NCBI RefSeq assembly: GCF_014647795.1
Contig: NZ_BMPW01000017.1
Location: 1 to 64,000, forward strand
From: Actinoplanes campanulatus
Lineage (GTDB): Bacteria > Actinomycetota > Actinomycetes > Mycobacteriales > Micromonosporaceae
Direction of reading: 5' to 3'
Length of the DNA: 64,000 nt
In this document: positions 42,156-50,815 of the stretch, one piece after another
Position numbering within the stretch: the first letter of the stretch is position 1
Layout of the letters: every line of letters begins with the position of its first letter
Made by a program: the position numbers and the translations under genes
Notes under the pieces: model-generated
Told to the model about the DNA's origin: nothing
What the model saw: only the letters and a program-made list of their open reading frames with translations
Database searches by the model: none

Positions 42156-43117
42156 ATGCCGAGGAGCTTGGCCTCGATCTGCGGGTCGAGGCCGGGCTGC
42201 GGCCGGTCGGTGCGCTGCGGCGCACCGCCCGGCAGGGTTTGCAGCCACGTCCACGTGTCGGTGACCGTGTCACGGGCCGGCCGGCAGGACAGGCCGGCGG
42301 CGAGGGCTTTGCCGACGTCGCCCTGGTGCATGAACGCGTACCCGGTCTCGGGTGTCAGCCAGATCGGCAGTTGCGTCCACGGTTGCACGCCGGCGGCGGC
42401 GATGTCCTCGCCCGGCAGCCACCGCAGGTCGGCGTGAGCGCCGGTCACCTCGTTGGCGATGTCCAGCAGCTCACCCATGGTGGTGTGGCCGGGTGGGCTG
42501 ACCACGTTGAACGGGCCGTGCCGGCCGGCGGCGTCGAGCAGGAACGCGGCCAGGTCGCGGACGTCGATGTACTGCAGGGCGAGGTCGCGGGGGCCGGGCG
42601 CCAGGGTGGGGCCGCCGGTGTGGAGGCGGCCCAGCCACCAGGGGAGGCGGCCGATGTCCTCGTACGGGCCGAGGATCAGCCCGGCACGCGCGAGCAGGAC
42701 CGGGCCGTCGAACGCGGCGGTCGCGATCTCGGCGCGCAGCTTGTCGCCGGCGTAACCGGGGTCGTCGACGTCGGCCAGGGGTGAGTCCTCGGCCAGCGGT
42801 GGGGCGTCGAGATCCCATCGGTAGACCGACCGGCTGGAGACGTACACGAAATTGGTGGCCCGGCCGGACAGCAGCGCCGCCGCCGCGCCGACCGCCGCGG
42901 CGCCGGCCGACCAGGTGTCGATCACCGTGTCCCAGGCGCCGTCGCGCAGCGCGTCCAGGCCGCCGGTGGCCAGGCGGTCGCCGGTCAGGGTGGTCACGTG
43001 TGCGACCGGGTCGCGCCGACCGCGGTTGAACACCGTCACGTCGTGGCCGCGGGCCACCGCCAGTTCGGCGGTGGCCCGCCCGACGAAACCACTTCCGCCC
43101 AGGATGAGAATCCGCAT
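42152..43117 (-). CDS. NAD-dependent epimerase/dehydratase-family protein
   Basis: A 321-residue SDR-type protein: MRILILGGSGFVGRATAELAVARGHDVTVFNRGRRDP (Gly-rich NAD site), VIDTWSAGAAAVGAAAALLSG, VYVSSRSVY, AGDKLRAEI (catalytic Lys replaces the usual YxxxK context), ILGPYEDIGRLPWW, and C-terminal DVGKALAAGLSCRPARDTVTDTWTW. Resembles atypical extended SDRs with reductase activity on unknown substrates. Convergent 4-bp overlap with the FAD dehydrogenase gene. Last gene of a TauE-UPF0303-epimerase direction. Confidence 0.85.
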   Translation of the reverse strand: MRILILGGSGFVGRATAELAVARGHDVTVFNRGRRDPVAHVTTLTGDRLATGGLDALRDGAWDTVIDTWSAGAAAVGAAAALLSGRATNFVYVSSRSVYRWDLDAPPLAEDSPLADVDDPGYAGDKLRAEIATAAFDGPVLLARAGLILGPYEDIGRLPWWLGRLHTGGPTLAPGPRDLALQYIDVRDLAAFLLDAAGRHGPFNVVSPPGHTTMGELLDIANEVTGAHADLRWLPGEDIAAAGVQPWTQLPIWLTPETGYAFMHQGDVGKALAAGLSCRPARDTVTDTWTWLQTLPGGAPQRTDRPQPGLDPQIEAKLLGI

Positions 43118-43180
43118 ACCGGCGAGCCTGCCCGACCGTGCGGCGACACGCCCAGGCGGCTCTGCCGACAGCAGAGGGCG

Positions 43181-43657
43181 TCAGTCGACGGCCAGGAACG
43201 TTTCGATCGCCTCGACGACCAGGGCGTGGTCGTCGGCCTGCGGCAGCCCGGACACGGTGACCACGCCGATCACGCCGGCGTTGGCGAGCCGTACCGGAAA
43301 CGCGCCGCCGTGCGCCGCGAACAGTGTGGGGTCGGCGCCCTGGGAGGCGTCGAGCTGGCGGCCATGCGCGGCCAGCCGGCGGCCCACCAGGTAGGAGGAG
43401 GCGCCGAACCGGTAGACGACGCGGACCTTGCGCTCGATCCAGGTGTCGTTGTCGGCGCTCGAGCCGGGCAACCCGGCATGGAACAGCTGCTGCTGCCCGC
43501 GGCGGATGTCGATGGCCACCGGCAGGCGCCGTTCGGTGGCCAGGTTCACCAGCAGGCAGCCCAGGGCCCATGCGTCGGCTTCGGTGAAACCCGGGAACAC
43601 CAGCCGCGCCTCCTGCTGTTCGATGTCTTTGATCAACTGGTCCAGGTCGTCGCTCAT
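43181..43657 (-). CDS. UPF0303 / heme-degrading-like domain protein
   Basis: About 158 residues (ATG 43657; three codons more from 43666). Pattern DDLDQLIKDIEQQEARLVFPGFTEADAWALGCLLVNLATERRLPVAIDIRRGQQQLFHAGLPGSSADNDTWIERKVRVVYRFG, and the end LANAGVIGVVTVSGLPQADDHALVVEAI, as in the UPF0303/HbpS-like family. Relatives bind heme or small ligands, but this is not proven for the UPF0303 branch. It follows the TauE/SafE gene by ~18 bp and is likely cotranscribed. Confidence 0.8.
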   Translation of the reverse strand: MSDDLDQLIKDIEQQEARLVFPGFTEADAWALGCLLVNLATERRLPVAIDIRRGQQQLFHAGLPGSSADNDTWIERKVRVVYRFGASSYLVGRRLAAHGRQLDASQGADPTLFAAHGGAFPVRLANAGVIGVVTVSGLPQADDHALVVEAIETFLAVD

Positions 43658-43675
43658 GCCGCCCATTGTGTCGTC

Positions 43676-44437
43676 CTAGCTTTCCTGCCAGTGCAGGTAT
43701 CCCAGGCGGGCGATCAACGCCAGCACCACCACCAGCAGCACGACGCGGACGAAGCCGGCGCCGCGTTTCAACGCCATCCGGGCGCCGATCACCGAGCCGA
43801 TCACGTTGCACACCGCCATACCCAGGCCGAGTTTCCAGGCCACATGGCCGGTCGCGGCGAACACGGTCAGCGCGCCCAGGTTCGTCGCCGTGTTGACGAT
43901 CTTCGCCATCGCCGAGCCGTGCACGAAGTCGGCGCCGACGATGGTGGTGAACGCGAGCACCAGGAACGTGCCGGTGCCCGGGCCGATCAGCCCGTCGTAG
44001 GTGGCGATGAGACCGCCGGCCACGGCCACCGCGGCACCCCGGCGCCACGGGGTGCGTTTCTCCGGGTGCTCCATCAACCCCATCTGCGGGCGTACGGTGA
44101 CGAACACCGCCACCGCCACCAGCACGCCGATGATCAGCGGCCGGAACGCGGTCGCCGGGATCCCGCCGGCCAGCAGCGCCCCGCAGCCGGAACAGATCAG
44201 CGCCAGCGCCGCCGACGGGCCCGCCACCCGCCAGTCGATCTTCGTGCGGCGGGCGTAGGTGACCGCCGCCGTGCTCGTGCCGCAGATCGCCGTCAACTTG
44301 TTCGTCCCCAGCGCCGTCGCCGTCGGCAGATGCGGCGCGGCCAGCATCAGCGCCGGCAGCAACAACAGGCCGCCCCCGCCGACGACCGCGTCCACCCAGC
44401 CCGCCGCCGCGGCCGCCACCAGCAGTGTGGCGATCAC
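43676..44437 (-). CDS. TauE/SafE (TSUP) family permease
   Basis: About 253 residues from GTG 44437. Eight-TM TSUP permease: [42 protein letters not shown] is the signature first half; [50 protein letters not shown] is the second repeat. Such permeases move sulfite, sulfonates or organic anions through the membrane. The GTG overlaps the stop of a 30-residue membrane protein (GTGA), implying translational coupling. Confidence 0.88.
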   Translation of the reverse strand: MIATLLVAAAAAGWVDAVVGGGGLLLLPALMLAAPHLPTATALGTNKLTAICGTSTAAVTYARRTKIDWRVAGPSAALALICSGCGALLAGGIPATAFRPLIIGVLVAVAVFVTVRPQMGLMEHPEKRTPWRRGAAVAVAGGLIATYDGLIGPGTGTFLVLAFTTIVGADFVHGSAMAKIVNTATNLGALTVFAATGHVAWKLGLGMAVCNVIGSVIGARMALKRGAGFVRVVLLVVVLALIARLGYLHWQES

Positions 44438-44526
44438 CGGCGGCCCCGGGCCTTCTGCAGCCAGATCCCGAACGCCGCACCCGCGATGAACAACAACGCC
44501 AGGCACAACACTGCCTTGATAAACAT
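44434..44526 (-). CDS. 30-residue single-TM leader protein of the TSUP permease
   Basis: ATG 44526 opens a 30-codon frame [20 protein letters not shown] then [10 protein letters not shown]. This is one hydrophobic helix followed by a basic C-terminus, a typical N-out/C-in small membrane protein. Its TGA overlaps the GTG of the TSUP gene by 4 bp. Leader proteins of this kind may couple translation or bind the transporter. It is too short to be found by default gene calling and no family is known. Ribosome site GGGTGAGTGGG is weak. Confidence 0.6.
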   Translation of the reverse strand: MFIKAVLCLALLFIAGAAFGIWLQKARGRR

Positions 44527-44556
44527 CCCACTCACCCCGTTGGCTAGGGTCGGCTG

Positions 44557-45333
44557 GTGCGCCTGGCCACCTTCAACCTGCTGCACGGCAGATCACTGTC
44601 CGACGGCACCGTACACGCCGGCCGGATCCGCACCGCGATCGCCGACCTCGACGCCGACGTCCTGGGACTGCAAGAGGTGGACCGGGCCCAGCCGCGCTCC
44701 GGGCTGCTCGATCTGACCGCGCTGGCCGCCGACGCCCTCGATGCCACCACCCACCGGTTCGCCGCCGCCGTCGTCGGCACCCCCGGCCAGACGTGGGAAC
44801 CCTGGCACTCCGGCGCCGACATCGCCCACCCGCAGTACGGGATCGCCCTGGTGTCGCGGTACCCGGTGGACCGCTGGCAGATCACCGAACTGCCCGGCGC
44901 GCCGGTGCGCTCCCCGGTGCTGGCCCCGGACGGTGGTCTGCTGCTACTGCGCGACGAGCCGCGGGTGCTGCTGGCGGCCGTCGTGCAGACCCCGTCGGGG
45001 CCGATGACGGTGGCGACCACGCATCTGTCGTTCGTGCCGGGCTGGAACGTGCGGCAGCTGCGGCATGCCGTGCGCGCGCTGCGGGCCCTGCCGGCGCCGC
45101 GGGTGCTGCTCGGCGACCTGAACATGCCGGCCGGGCCGGTGCGGGCGTTCACCGGCTGGCGGCCGCTGGCGCGGGCCGCGACCTTCCCCAGCCCGGCGCC
45201 GAAGACCCAGCTCGATCATGTGCTCGCCGATCCGCGGGGGGTGGCGGATCTGGGCCGGGTCGTGCAGGTGCGCACCCCGTCGCAGCCGATCTCCGACCAT
45301 CGCCCGCTCGTCGTGCGTCTCGACCGCCGTTGA
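44557..45333 (+). CDS. Endonuclease/exonuclease/phosphatase family protein
   Basis: A 258-residue single-domain EEP protein: [29 protein letters not shown] (metal-binding Glu in QEVD), [23 protein letters not shown] (catalytic Asp/Asn) and [13 protein letters not shown] (His of SDH). All catalytic motifs are in order. No signal peptide is visible, so a cytosolic phosphodiesterase is likely. Divergent from the TSUP leader ORF with a 30-bp gap. Substrate may be DNA, phosphoinositide-like or nucleotide; unknown. Confidence 0.88.
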   Translation: MRLATFNLLHGRSLSDGTVHAGRIRTAIADLDADVLGLQEVDRAQPRSGLLDLTALAADALDATTHRFAAAVVGTPGQTWEPWHSGADIAHPQYGIALVSRYPVDRWQITELPGAPVRSPVLAPDGGLLLLRDEPRVLLAAVVQTPSGPMTVATTHLSFVPGWNVRQLRHAVRALRALPAPRVLLGDLNMPAGPVRAFTGWRPLARAATFPSPAPKTQLDHVLADPRGVADLGRVVQVRTPSQPISDHRPLVVRLDRR

Positions 45334-45344
45334 AGCCGGGTTGC

Positions 45345-45480
45345 GGTCCGCGTTCCGCTTCCTTTCCGGTACGGGTGGCCCTGTCCCGCCGTGTTCGGGG
45401 CCGCCCCGCCCGGCCGCGCGATCTGGCTGCATGCTTGCGCCTGCCGGGCTGAGCTCGGTGGTCACCCGCGGCTTCCCCGG
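45345..45480 (+). repeat. Dispersed intergenic repeat, copy A (most diverged)
   Basis: The 360-bp gap 45334-45696 contains one copy of the repeat found at 53783, 56528 and 60213. Recognisable blocks: CGGTCCGCGTTCCGCTTCC, TTTCCGGTACGGGTGGCC, GTCCCG, GGGGCCGCCCCGCCCGG, CGCGCGATCTGGCTGC, and CTCGGTGGTCACCC. Copy A lacks the GCCGCCCCCGCCGGGCGTAGA block seen in the others. The rest of the gap shows no gene. Confidence 0.6.
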
Positions 45481-45696
45481 CACTGGCCACCGCACACGAC
45501 CGCGCCGCCGTGAGGACTCACCCCGACCATCAGGTCGGCCACCGCACACAGGGCGTCTTTCGTGTGCTCGCGGCCGGCCTGGACGGAGGACGCGATCGTG
45601 GTCGCGGGCCGAGGTGACCGAGCACCGCCGGTAGCCCTCGCGTGCTGTGCCGTTCGATCGCCCCCGTGACGACGACCGGCACAGCACACGCAGTCG

Positions 45697-46041
45697 TCAG
45701 GCGACGCCGGGGGCGCGATGGCCGAAGCCGGGGACGGCACGGTCCTTGAGCTGGGCCTCGGCGGCAGCGGCGCGGCGGCGCAGCCGTTCTGCCTCGGTGG
45801 CCAGAGCGGAGGCGCCGTCGTCGGTGAGCCGGTAGTAGCGGCGCAGGCGGCCCTCGACGGCCTCCTCACGTTCGACCTCGATCAGGCCCTGCTCGGCGAG
45901 CCGGTCCAGGGCGCCGTAAAGGGTGCCGGGACGCAGTTTGACCTCGCCTTCGGACAGGGTGATCACGGACTGGATGATGCCGTAACCGTGCAGCGGTTGC
46001 GCGGCCAGCGCGGTCAGGATCAGAAACGTCGGCTCCTGCAT
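45697..46041 (-). CDS. PadR-family regulator
   Basis: A 114-residue PadR winged-helix protein: MQEPTFLILTALAAQPLHGYGIIQSVITLSEGEVKLRPGTLYGALDRLAEQGLIEVEREEAVEGRLRRYYRLTDDGASALATEAERL. The N-terminal wHTH is complete; the C-terminal dimer helix is short. ATG 46041 overlaps the stop of the upstream membrane protein gene (TGATG). It probably regulates this two-gene unit through the dyad at 46571-46586. Confidence 0.9.
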   Translation of the reverse strand: MQEPTFLILTALAAQPLHGYGIIQSVITLSEGEVKLRPGTLYGALDRLAEQGLIEVEREEAVEGRLRRYYRLTDDGASALATEAERLRRRAAAAEAQLKDRAVPGFGHRAPGVA

Positions 46042-46553
46042 CAGCCGGCCACCTCCCGCATCGTCGGCCCGGCCGGGTGTGAGAGCCGGGACACCACGAC
46101 CGTGACGACGGTCAGCGTCAGGCCGGCGACGGTGAGCGCCGGATTGAGCCACGGTGGACCGGACTGCCAGTACGACGATGTGACCAGCACGTGATGCACT
46201 GTCGCTCCCAGGTGGGCGCGGTGGAAGAGGTTCGTCAGGGTGTCGGCGACCGACAGCACCGGCAGGGTCAGCGCCGCGAAGGCGAACACGGCGGTCGCCG
46301 CGGCCGGGCGGGAGCGGCGCTGGGCGGCCGCGGCCGCGATCAGCCACCCGGTGAGGGCGCCGGCCAGCAGACCGGCCGTGACCAGCGGCCGCATCCATCC
46401 GTTGTCGACGGTCGACACGGTGGACCAGACGGTGGACCGGGTGACGTCGGTGTTCGCGTGGATGCGCCGGTAGTGGCTCGGGTAGGCGTGCAGCAGACGG
46501 CGGTAGAAGCGCTCCAGGGTGGGCTCGGCGCGCGGCCAGTCGGAAGCAGACAT
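46041..46553 (-). CDS. Membrane protein, PadR-linked
   Basis: A 170-residue protein with a cytosolic ~55-residue start (TLERFYRRLLHAYPSHYRRIHANTD, the 'permease prefix'-like motif R-LL-xYP-xYRRx-H) and three or four hydrophobic helices (MRPLVTAGLLAGALTGWLIAAAA; AVFAFAALTLPVLSVADTL; LNPALTVAGLTLTVVTVVV). Usually the prefix domain precedes ABC-type permeases controlled by PadR, but here no permease domain follows. Coupled to the PadR gene downstream. Confidence 0.7.
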   Translation of the reverse strand: MSASDWPRAEPTLERFYRRLLHAYPSHYRRIHANTDVTRSTVWSTVSTVDNGWMRPLVTAGLLAGALTGWLIAAAAAQRRSRPAAATAVFAFAALTLPVLSVADTLTNLFHRAHLGATVHHVLVTSSYWQSGPPWLNPALTVAGLTLTVVTVVVSRLSHPAGPTMREVAG

Positions 46554-46570
46554 GTCAACAACCTACGGGC

Positions 46571-46586
46571 GACGTCATATAACGTC
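46571..46586. promoter_or_regulatory. Dyad upstream of PadR-linked membrane protein
   Basis: GACGT-CATATA-ACGTC, a 5-bp inverted repeat with a 6-bp AT-rich centre, ends 18 bp before the start of the membrane protein gene (46553, minus). An AT-rich core within this GC-rich genome is typical of promoter and PadR operator sites. Confidence 0.5.
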
Positions 46587-46651
46587 AACCGTACTATCCG
46601 GATCGGGTGAGGCCGGTGCGGCCGGGCGTCCGTGCGCCGTTTCGCAGTGAT

Positions 46652-46666
46652 CTAGGGGACCCCTAG
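46652..46666. promoter_or_regulatory. Perfect 15-bp palindrome before second PadR gene
   Basis: CTAGGGG-A-CCCCTAG lies 14 bp upstream of the PadR start at 46680, within the sequence TAGCTAGCGTTAGGGTATG that likely holds the -10 region. It fits an autoregulatory operator for the second PadR protein. Confidence 0.55.
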
Positions 46667-46679
46667 CTAGCGTTAGGGT

Positions 46680-47018
46680 ATGCCTCCGAAGATGACGCTG
46701 CAGACCCAGCTGGTGCTGCGTGCGCTGCTCGAACATCCCGCCCGGGAGCTGTACGGGCTGCAGATCAGCCAGGCCGCCGGCCTGGCCACCGGCACCATCC
46801 ACCCGATCCTGGCCCGCCTGGAAGGTCTCGGCTGGCTGGAGTCGCGGTGGGAGGACATCGACCCCGCAACCGAGGGCCGGCCCAGGCGCCGCTACTACCG
46901 GCTCAGCCCGGACGGCGCCCAGCACGCCCGGCATGCCCTGGACACCGCTCGTACCCCGCTCACCGGGCTTCTACCCGGACTGCGACCCGACTTCGCCTCC
47001 CCCGGAGGTGCCGGATGA
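46680..47018 (+). CDS. PadR-family regulator
   Basis: A 112-residue PadR protein: MTLQTQLVLRALLEHPARELYGLQISQAAGLATGTIHPILARLEGLGWLESRWEDIDPATEGRPRRRYYRLSPDGAQHARHALD. Start ATG 46680. The stop overlaps the ATG of the next gene (ATGA). It heads a three-gene plus-strand unit with an Arg/Asp-repeat protein and a small membrane protein; it is divergent from another PadR unit. Confidence 0.9.
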   Translation: MPPKMTLQTQLVLRALLEHPARELYGLQISQAAGLATGTIHPILARLEGLGWLESRWEDIDPATEGRPRRRYYRLSPDGAQHARHALDTARTPLTGLLPGLRPDFASPGGAG

Positions 47019-47698
47019 AGACTCTCCGCGCCCAGCGCATTCGTGTTCCCACGGTCGTCCTCGCCCTCTTCAAGGCCCGCGACCTCACTCTCTCCCTCGA
47101 CCGTGCCCGCGACCTCACCCTCGACCTCGACCTTGATCTCGATCTCGATCCCGCCCGTGACCTCGCCAGCGGCCTCTACCGCGTCCTCGTCCTGGCCCGC
47201 GTCCGGGCCCGCGTTCGCGACCGCGACCTGGTCCGTGCCCATGACCTCATCCATGCTCACGACATCGCCCGCGACGTCGCCCGCGCTCTCGACCTCGACC
47301 GTGCCCGCAACCGGGCCGGCGCCCGCGCACGCGCCTGCCACCTGGACCTCGACCGTCTCTGGGATCTCATCGAGGCCATCGACGCCGCGCGCTGCACGGC
47401 CAAAGCGCTGGTCGCGGATCTCGCGGCATGCGTTCCGGCCGGCCAGGAGGCGGCGTCGGGTCCGGTCAGGCCGGCGCGTATGGCCGCGCGGCTCACGCGC
47501 GGCGCGGCCAGGGTGCTGCCCGCTGGGGCGCGTTCCCGGTACGCCGACGAATTCGCCTCCGAGTTGTACGAACTCGCCGCGGCCGGAGCCTCCCGAGCGG
47601 CCCAGGTGATATACGGGCTGCGGCTTTTCGACCGTGCCTGGGTCCTGCGGGCCGAACTGCGTGCGGCTGTCGTGCGGGGCAAGGCGGCCCGGCCATGA
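47015..47698 (+). CDS. Arg/Asp repeat protein coupled to PadR
   Basis: A 227-residue protein with no recognised family. Residues ~20-105 alternate Arg and Asp with Leu/Ala in a roughly 5-11-residue period: KARDLTLSLDRARDL, TLDLDLDLDLDPARDLASG, RVRARVRDRDLVRAHDLIHA, HDIARDVARALDLDRARNRA. This would form a highly charged helix or solenoid of alternating sign. The C-terminal ~70 residues (LTRGAARVLPAGARSRYADEFASELYELAAAGASRAAQVIYG) are a typical helical domain found after PadR in actinobacteria. ATG overlaps the PadR stop; the next gene overlaps its stop. Confidence 0.7.
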   Translation: MKTLRAQRIRVPTVVLALFKARDLTLSLDRARDLTLDLDLDLDLDPARDLASGLYRVLVLARVRARVRDRDLVRAHDLIHAHDIARDVARALDLDRARNRAGARARACHLDLDRLWDLIEAIDAARCTAKALVADLAACVPAGQEAASGPVRPARMAARLTRGAARVLPAGARSRYADEFASELYELAAAGASRAAQVIYGLRLFDRAWVLRAELRAAVVRGKAARP

Positions 47699-47991
47699 CC
47701 GCCGGAACCCTGCCGCCGGGCGGTGACCTGCGCAGCGGCGAGCGGGCCCGGGTGCGGCTGGCGGGCTGGGCCCTGGTGATCGCGGGGATGGGTACCCCGG
47801 CCACGGTGACGGTTCTGCTCTTCGGTCAGGGCGGCGCGGCGACCGCCGGTGCCGGTGTGATCGGCATGATGACCGTCGCCGCGTTCGCCGCCGCCCGGGC
47901 CTTCCACCGATCCGGCCCGGATCCCGCTTCCCGGCATCGCCGTGCCGGCCGGCGTTCCGTCGTGCTTCCTTCCGGCACGGCGGTCAGATGA
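47695..47991 (+). CDS. Small two-TM membrane protein
   Basis: A 98-residue protein with two hydrophobic helices (RLAGWALVIAGMGTPATVTVLLFG and GAGVIGMMTVAAFAAARAF) and a basic tail (HRRAGRRSV). Its ATG overlaps the stop of the Arg/Asp-repeat gene by 4 bp, so it is the third gene of the PadR operon. Function unknown. Confidence 0.65.
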   Translation: MTAGTLPPGGDLRSGERARVRLAGWALVIAGMGTPATVTVLLFGQGGAATAGAGVIGMMTVAAFAAARAFHRSGPDPASRHRRAGRRSVVLPSGTAVR

Positions 47992-48216
47992 TCCGTACGG
48001 GTCTGCTCCCCGAGCGGCGGCGTGGCCGAGGCGACATGTATCGGCGGCCGTATTATTCGACAAGGGTGAGTGGATATTCCGGTTGCGCCGGGGCGGGAGC
48101 GGCGGGCATGGTGGGAGCCGGACCTGACGCCGAGAGAACCGGGAGCGCACCAGCGCGATGTGAGAGACAACCGACCCCCAGATCCCCTGTCGGCGCACTC
48201 TCCCCTGGAGTAGATC
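47992..48216 (+). other. Leader region of the ABC-F gene
   Basis: This 225-bp stretch contains no clear gene. A short frame starts at ATG 48036 (MYRRPYYSTRVSG...) but runs on into low-quality coding sequence, and a minimal ATG-TGA pair lies at 48159. ABC-F genes are often controlled by leader-peptide attenuation; I see no convincing paired stems, so this is only a possibility. Confidence 0.3.
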
Positions 48217-49824
48217 TTGCAACAGTCCGCTCATCTCAAGACCGTCCGGCTGGGCCGCGCCCACGACGGTGACCTGCTCTTCTCCGGCCTCGACCTGGTG
48301 CTGCGCCCCGGCGACCGGATCGGGGTCGTCGGCCCCAACGGCGCCGGCAAGACCACCCTGCTGCGGGTGCTGGCCGGCGAGCTCACCCCCACCGAAGGGC
48401 ACCTCGGCCTCGCCGCGGGCACGCGCGTCGCGTACGTCCCGCAACGGATGCCGGACCCGGACGGGGGAGTCGGCGCGTTTCTCACCGGCGGCCTCGGCGA
48501 GCTCGCGGACGTGACCGCGAGGCTGCGCGAGCTGGAGAAACGGCTGGCCGAAGGCCAGGACGTCCTGGAGGAGTTCGCGGCCGTCCAGGAACGCTGGACC
48601 GCCCTGGAGGGCTGGACCGCCGAGACCCGGCTCACCGAGATCCGGCAGCGCCTGGACATCGACCACCTCGACGACGACCTGCCGCTGCGGGCGGTCAGCG
48701 GCGGCGAGCAGGCGCGGCTGATGCTGGCCCGGGCCCTGCTCGCCGCACCCGACCTGCTGCTGCTCGACGAACCGACGAACCACCTCGACGCCGAGGGCGC
48801 GGCCTGGCTGCGGCAGTGGCTGCGCGATTTCGAGGGCGGGGTGCTGGCGGTCAGCCACGACCGGGCGTTCCTGGACGAGGTCGTCACCCGGATCGTCGAG
48901 CTCGACGGCATCGACGAGCAGCCGCAGGACTATCCGGGCGGCGGCTACACCGCCTACCGCGCCGAGAAGCAGCGGCGATGGGAGAAGCTGCTGCTCGACT
49001 ACGAGGCGCAGGAGAAGGACCGGATCCGGTGGGAAGCCGACATCGAGAAGACCAAGGGGTACGCCCGTGGCGTCGAACTGACCACCCCGGCCAGCGCCGC
49101 CGCCCCGCACATCAAACGTGTCGCCCGGCTGGTCGCCCGCAAGGCGAAGGTCCGGGAGCGGCGGCTGCGGCGGCAGATGGCGTCGGTGTCGTGGATCGCC
49201 CGGCCGCGGACCCGCCCGCCGCTGACGCTCGCCTTCCCCGGCGACGACGGTGACCCGGGCGAGATCGTCCTCAAGGTTCGCGACCTCAACGTGACCCACG
49301 GTGACCGGGTTCTGTTGCGCGACGTCGACCTGGACGTCACCCGCGGCGACCGGATAGTGATCACCGGCCGTAACGGGGCGGGCAAGACGACCCTGCTGCG
49401 CTCGATCGCGGACCGGCATCGCGGCGACGTGGCGGTGCTGCCGCAGACCGACGACGGGCTGCGCGACACCACGACGGTGATGGAGTTCTTCCGCGCGCGG
49501 GTGCCGGTCTACCTCGACGACGCGGAGAAGCTGCTGGCCGGGCACCAGTTCGACGCCGACCAGTGGGACGCGTCGACGAGGGACCTGTCGGCGGGGGAGC
49601 TGCGGCGGCTGCTGCTCGCGGTGCTGGTCAACAGCCCGTCACGGATCCTGCTGCTGGACGAGCCGACCAACTTCCTCGACTTCGCCGCACTCGACGTGGT
49701 CGAGGAGGCGCTGCGCCGCTACCGGGGGACGTTGCTGGTGGTCAGCCACGACCGGTATTTCGCCGATGCGATCGGTCACAGCCGGCACTGGCATGTCGCG
49801 GACGGCCAGTTGATCGAGAACTGA
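48217..49824 (+). CDS. ABC-F family ATPase
   Basis: A 535-residue protein with two ATPase domains and no TM helix: Walker A GPNGAGKTTLLR (residues ~39-50) and GRNGAGKTTLLR; signatures SGGEQARLMLARAL and SAGELRRLLLAVL; Walker B LLLLDEPTNHLD and ILLLDEPTNFLD; H-loops SHDR. ABC-F proteins bind the ribosomal E site; some protect ribosomes from antibiotics, others are translation factors. The inter-domain linker is short and basic. TTG 48217 has GGAG upstream. It is followed after 4 bp by a recombinase gene. Confidence 0.9.
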   Translation: MQQSAHLKTVRLGRAHDGDLLFSGLDLVLRPGDRIGVVGPNGAGKTTLLRVLAGELTPTEGHLGLAAGTRVAYVPQRMPDPDGGVGAFLTGGLGELADVTARLRELEKRLAEGQDVLEEFAAVQERWTALEGWTAETRLTEIRQRLDIDHLDDDLPLRAVSGGEQARLMLARALLAAPDLLLLDEPTNHLDAEGAAWLRQWLRDFEGGVLAVSHDRAFLDEVVTRIVELDGIDEQPQDYPGGGYTAYRAEKQRRWEKLLLDYEAQEKDRIRWEADIEKTKGYARGVELTTPASAAAPHIKRVARLVARKAKVRERRLRRQMASVSWIARPRTRPPLTLAFPGDDGDPGEIVLKVRDLNVTHGDRVLLRDVDLDVTRGDRIVITGRNGAGKTTLLRSIADRHRGDVAVLPQTDDGLRDTTTVMEFFRARVPVYLDDAEKLLAGHQFDADQWDASTRDLSAGELRRLLLAVLVNSPSRILLLDEPTNFLDFAALDVVEEALRRYRGTLLVVSHDRYFADAIGHSRHWHVADGQLIEN

Positions 49825-49828
49825 GACG

Positions 49829-50767
49829 ATGACGGGCATGTCGTTGCAGCCGCACCTGGGCCGGGAACCCGTCATCGGCACGGGCGCGCGTGAGTTCACC
49901 GACGCGTGGCTGGCCAACCGGCGGCTGTCGGAACACACCCGGGCGGCGTACCGGCGCGACGTCGACGGCTGGCTCACCTGGTGCGCCGGCCGTGACCTCG
50001 ACCCGCTGCACGCCTCGTTCCTGGACGTCAACTCCTACGCCCGCGAGCTGGAGGCCCGGCCGCTGGCGCCCGCCTCGGTGGCCCGGAAACTGTCCGGCCT
50101 GTCCAGCTGGTACGACTTCCTGGTCAAACTGCGGGCGGTGCCGGCGAACCCGGTCGGCGGCGCGGACCGCCCGCAGGTCGACCGGGACCACTCGTCCACG
50201 GTCGGGCTCACCCCGGCCGAGGTCGACGCGCTGCTCGCGGCCGCCGGGCGGGCCGGCCGCCGCACCCACGCGATGATCACCGTGCTGGCCGATCTGGGGC
50301 TGCGCGTCGGTGAGCTGGTCGGGCTGAACCTCGACGACCTCGGCCACGAACGCGGCCACCGTACCGTCCGGTTCACCGGCAAGGGCGGCAAGGCCCGCCG
50401 CCGGGCGGTGACCCCGGCCGTGGCGGCGGCCCTCGACGACTACCTGGCCGAACGGGGCAGCCGGCCGGGGCCGCTGTTCGTCACCTCGACCGGTTCCCGC
50501 GTCGACCGGCACGCCATCTTCCGGCTGGTCCGCAGGCTGGCCGCGGAAGCCGGCATCGCCTCGGCCGACCGGTTGTCGCCGCACTCGCTGCGGCACTCGT
50601 TCGCCACCACGGCCCGCGCCGAGGGCGTACCGCTGGAAGACGTGCAGGACGCCATGGGCCACGCCGATCCGCGTACCACGCGCCGCTACGACCGTGACCG
50701 TTACAACTTGGACCGTGACCCCGCGTACACGATTGCGGCGGCCCGTGCCCGCCGCAACAGGGGGTGA
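49829..50767 (+). CDS. XerC/D-like tyrosine recombinase
   Basis: A 312-residue tyrosine recombinase. N-terminal SAM-like core-binding domain (FTDAWLANRRLSEHTRAAYRRDVDGWLTWC), catalytic domain with Arg in LRVGELVGLNLDDL, Lys in FTGKGGKARRRAV, HSLRHSFATTA (His-x-x-Arg), MGHADPRTTRRYDRDRYN (His and the nucleophilic Tyr). All catalytic residues are present. No att sites, phage genes or excisionase are nearby, so this is more likely a chromosomal Xer-type or orphan integrase. Four bp from the ABC-F gene. Confidence 0.88.
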   Translation: MTGMSLQPHLGREPVIGTGAREFTDAWLANRRLSEHTRAAYRRDVDGWLTWCAGRDLDPLHASFLDVNSYARELEARPLAPASVARKLSGLSSWYDFLVKLRAVPANPVGGADRPQVDRDHSSTVGLTPAEVDALLAAAGRAGRRTHAMITVLADLGLRVGELVGLNLDDLGHERGHRTVRFTGKGGKARRRAVTPAVAAALDDYLAERGSRPGPLFVTSTGSRVDRHAIFRLVRRLAAEAGIASADRLSPHSLRHSFATTARAEGVPLEDVQDAMGHADPRTTRRYDRDRYNLDRDPAYTIAAARARRNRG

Positions 50768-50815
50768 AACGGCCCCCTATGCTCTGAACCCGGCTACGGA
50801 AAGCGGGCGGGTGTT

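Noticed and set aside
47992-48216. Attenuator of the ABC-F gene
   Set aside because: No alternative stems or convincing leader peptide could be drawn; kept only as a low-confidence leader.
49829-50767. Tyrosine recombinase as a sign of an integrated element
   Set aside because: No att repeats, tRNA, excisionase or phage genes nearby; it looks like a chromosomal Xer-type protein.
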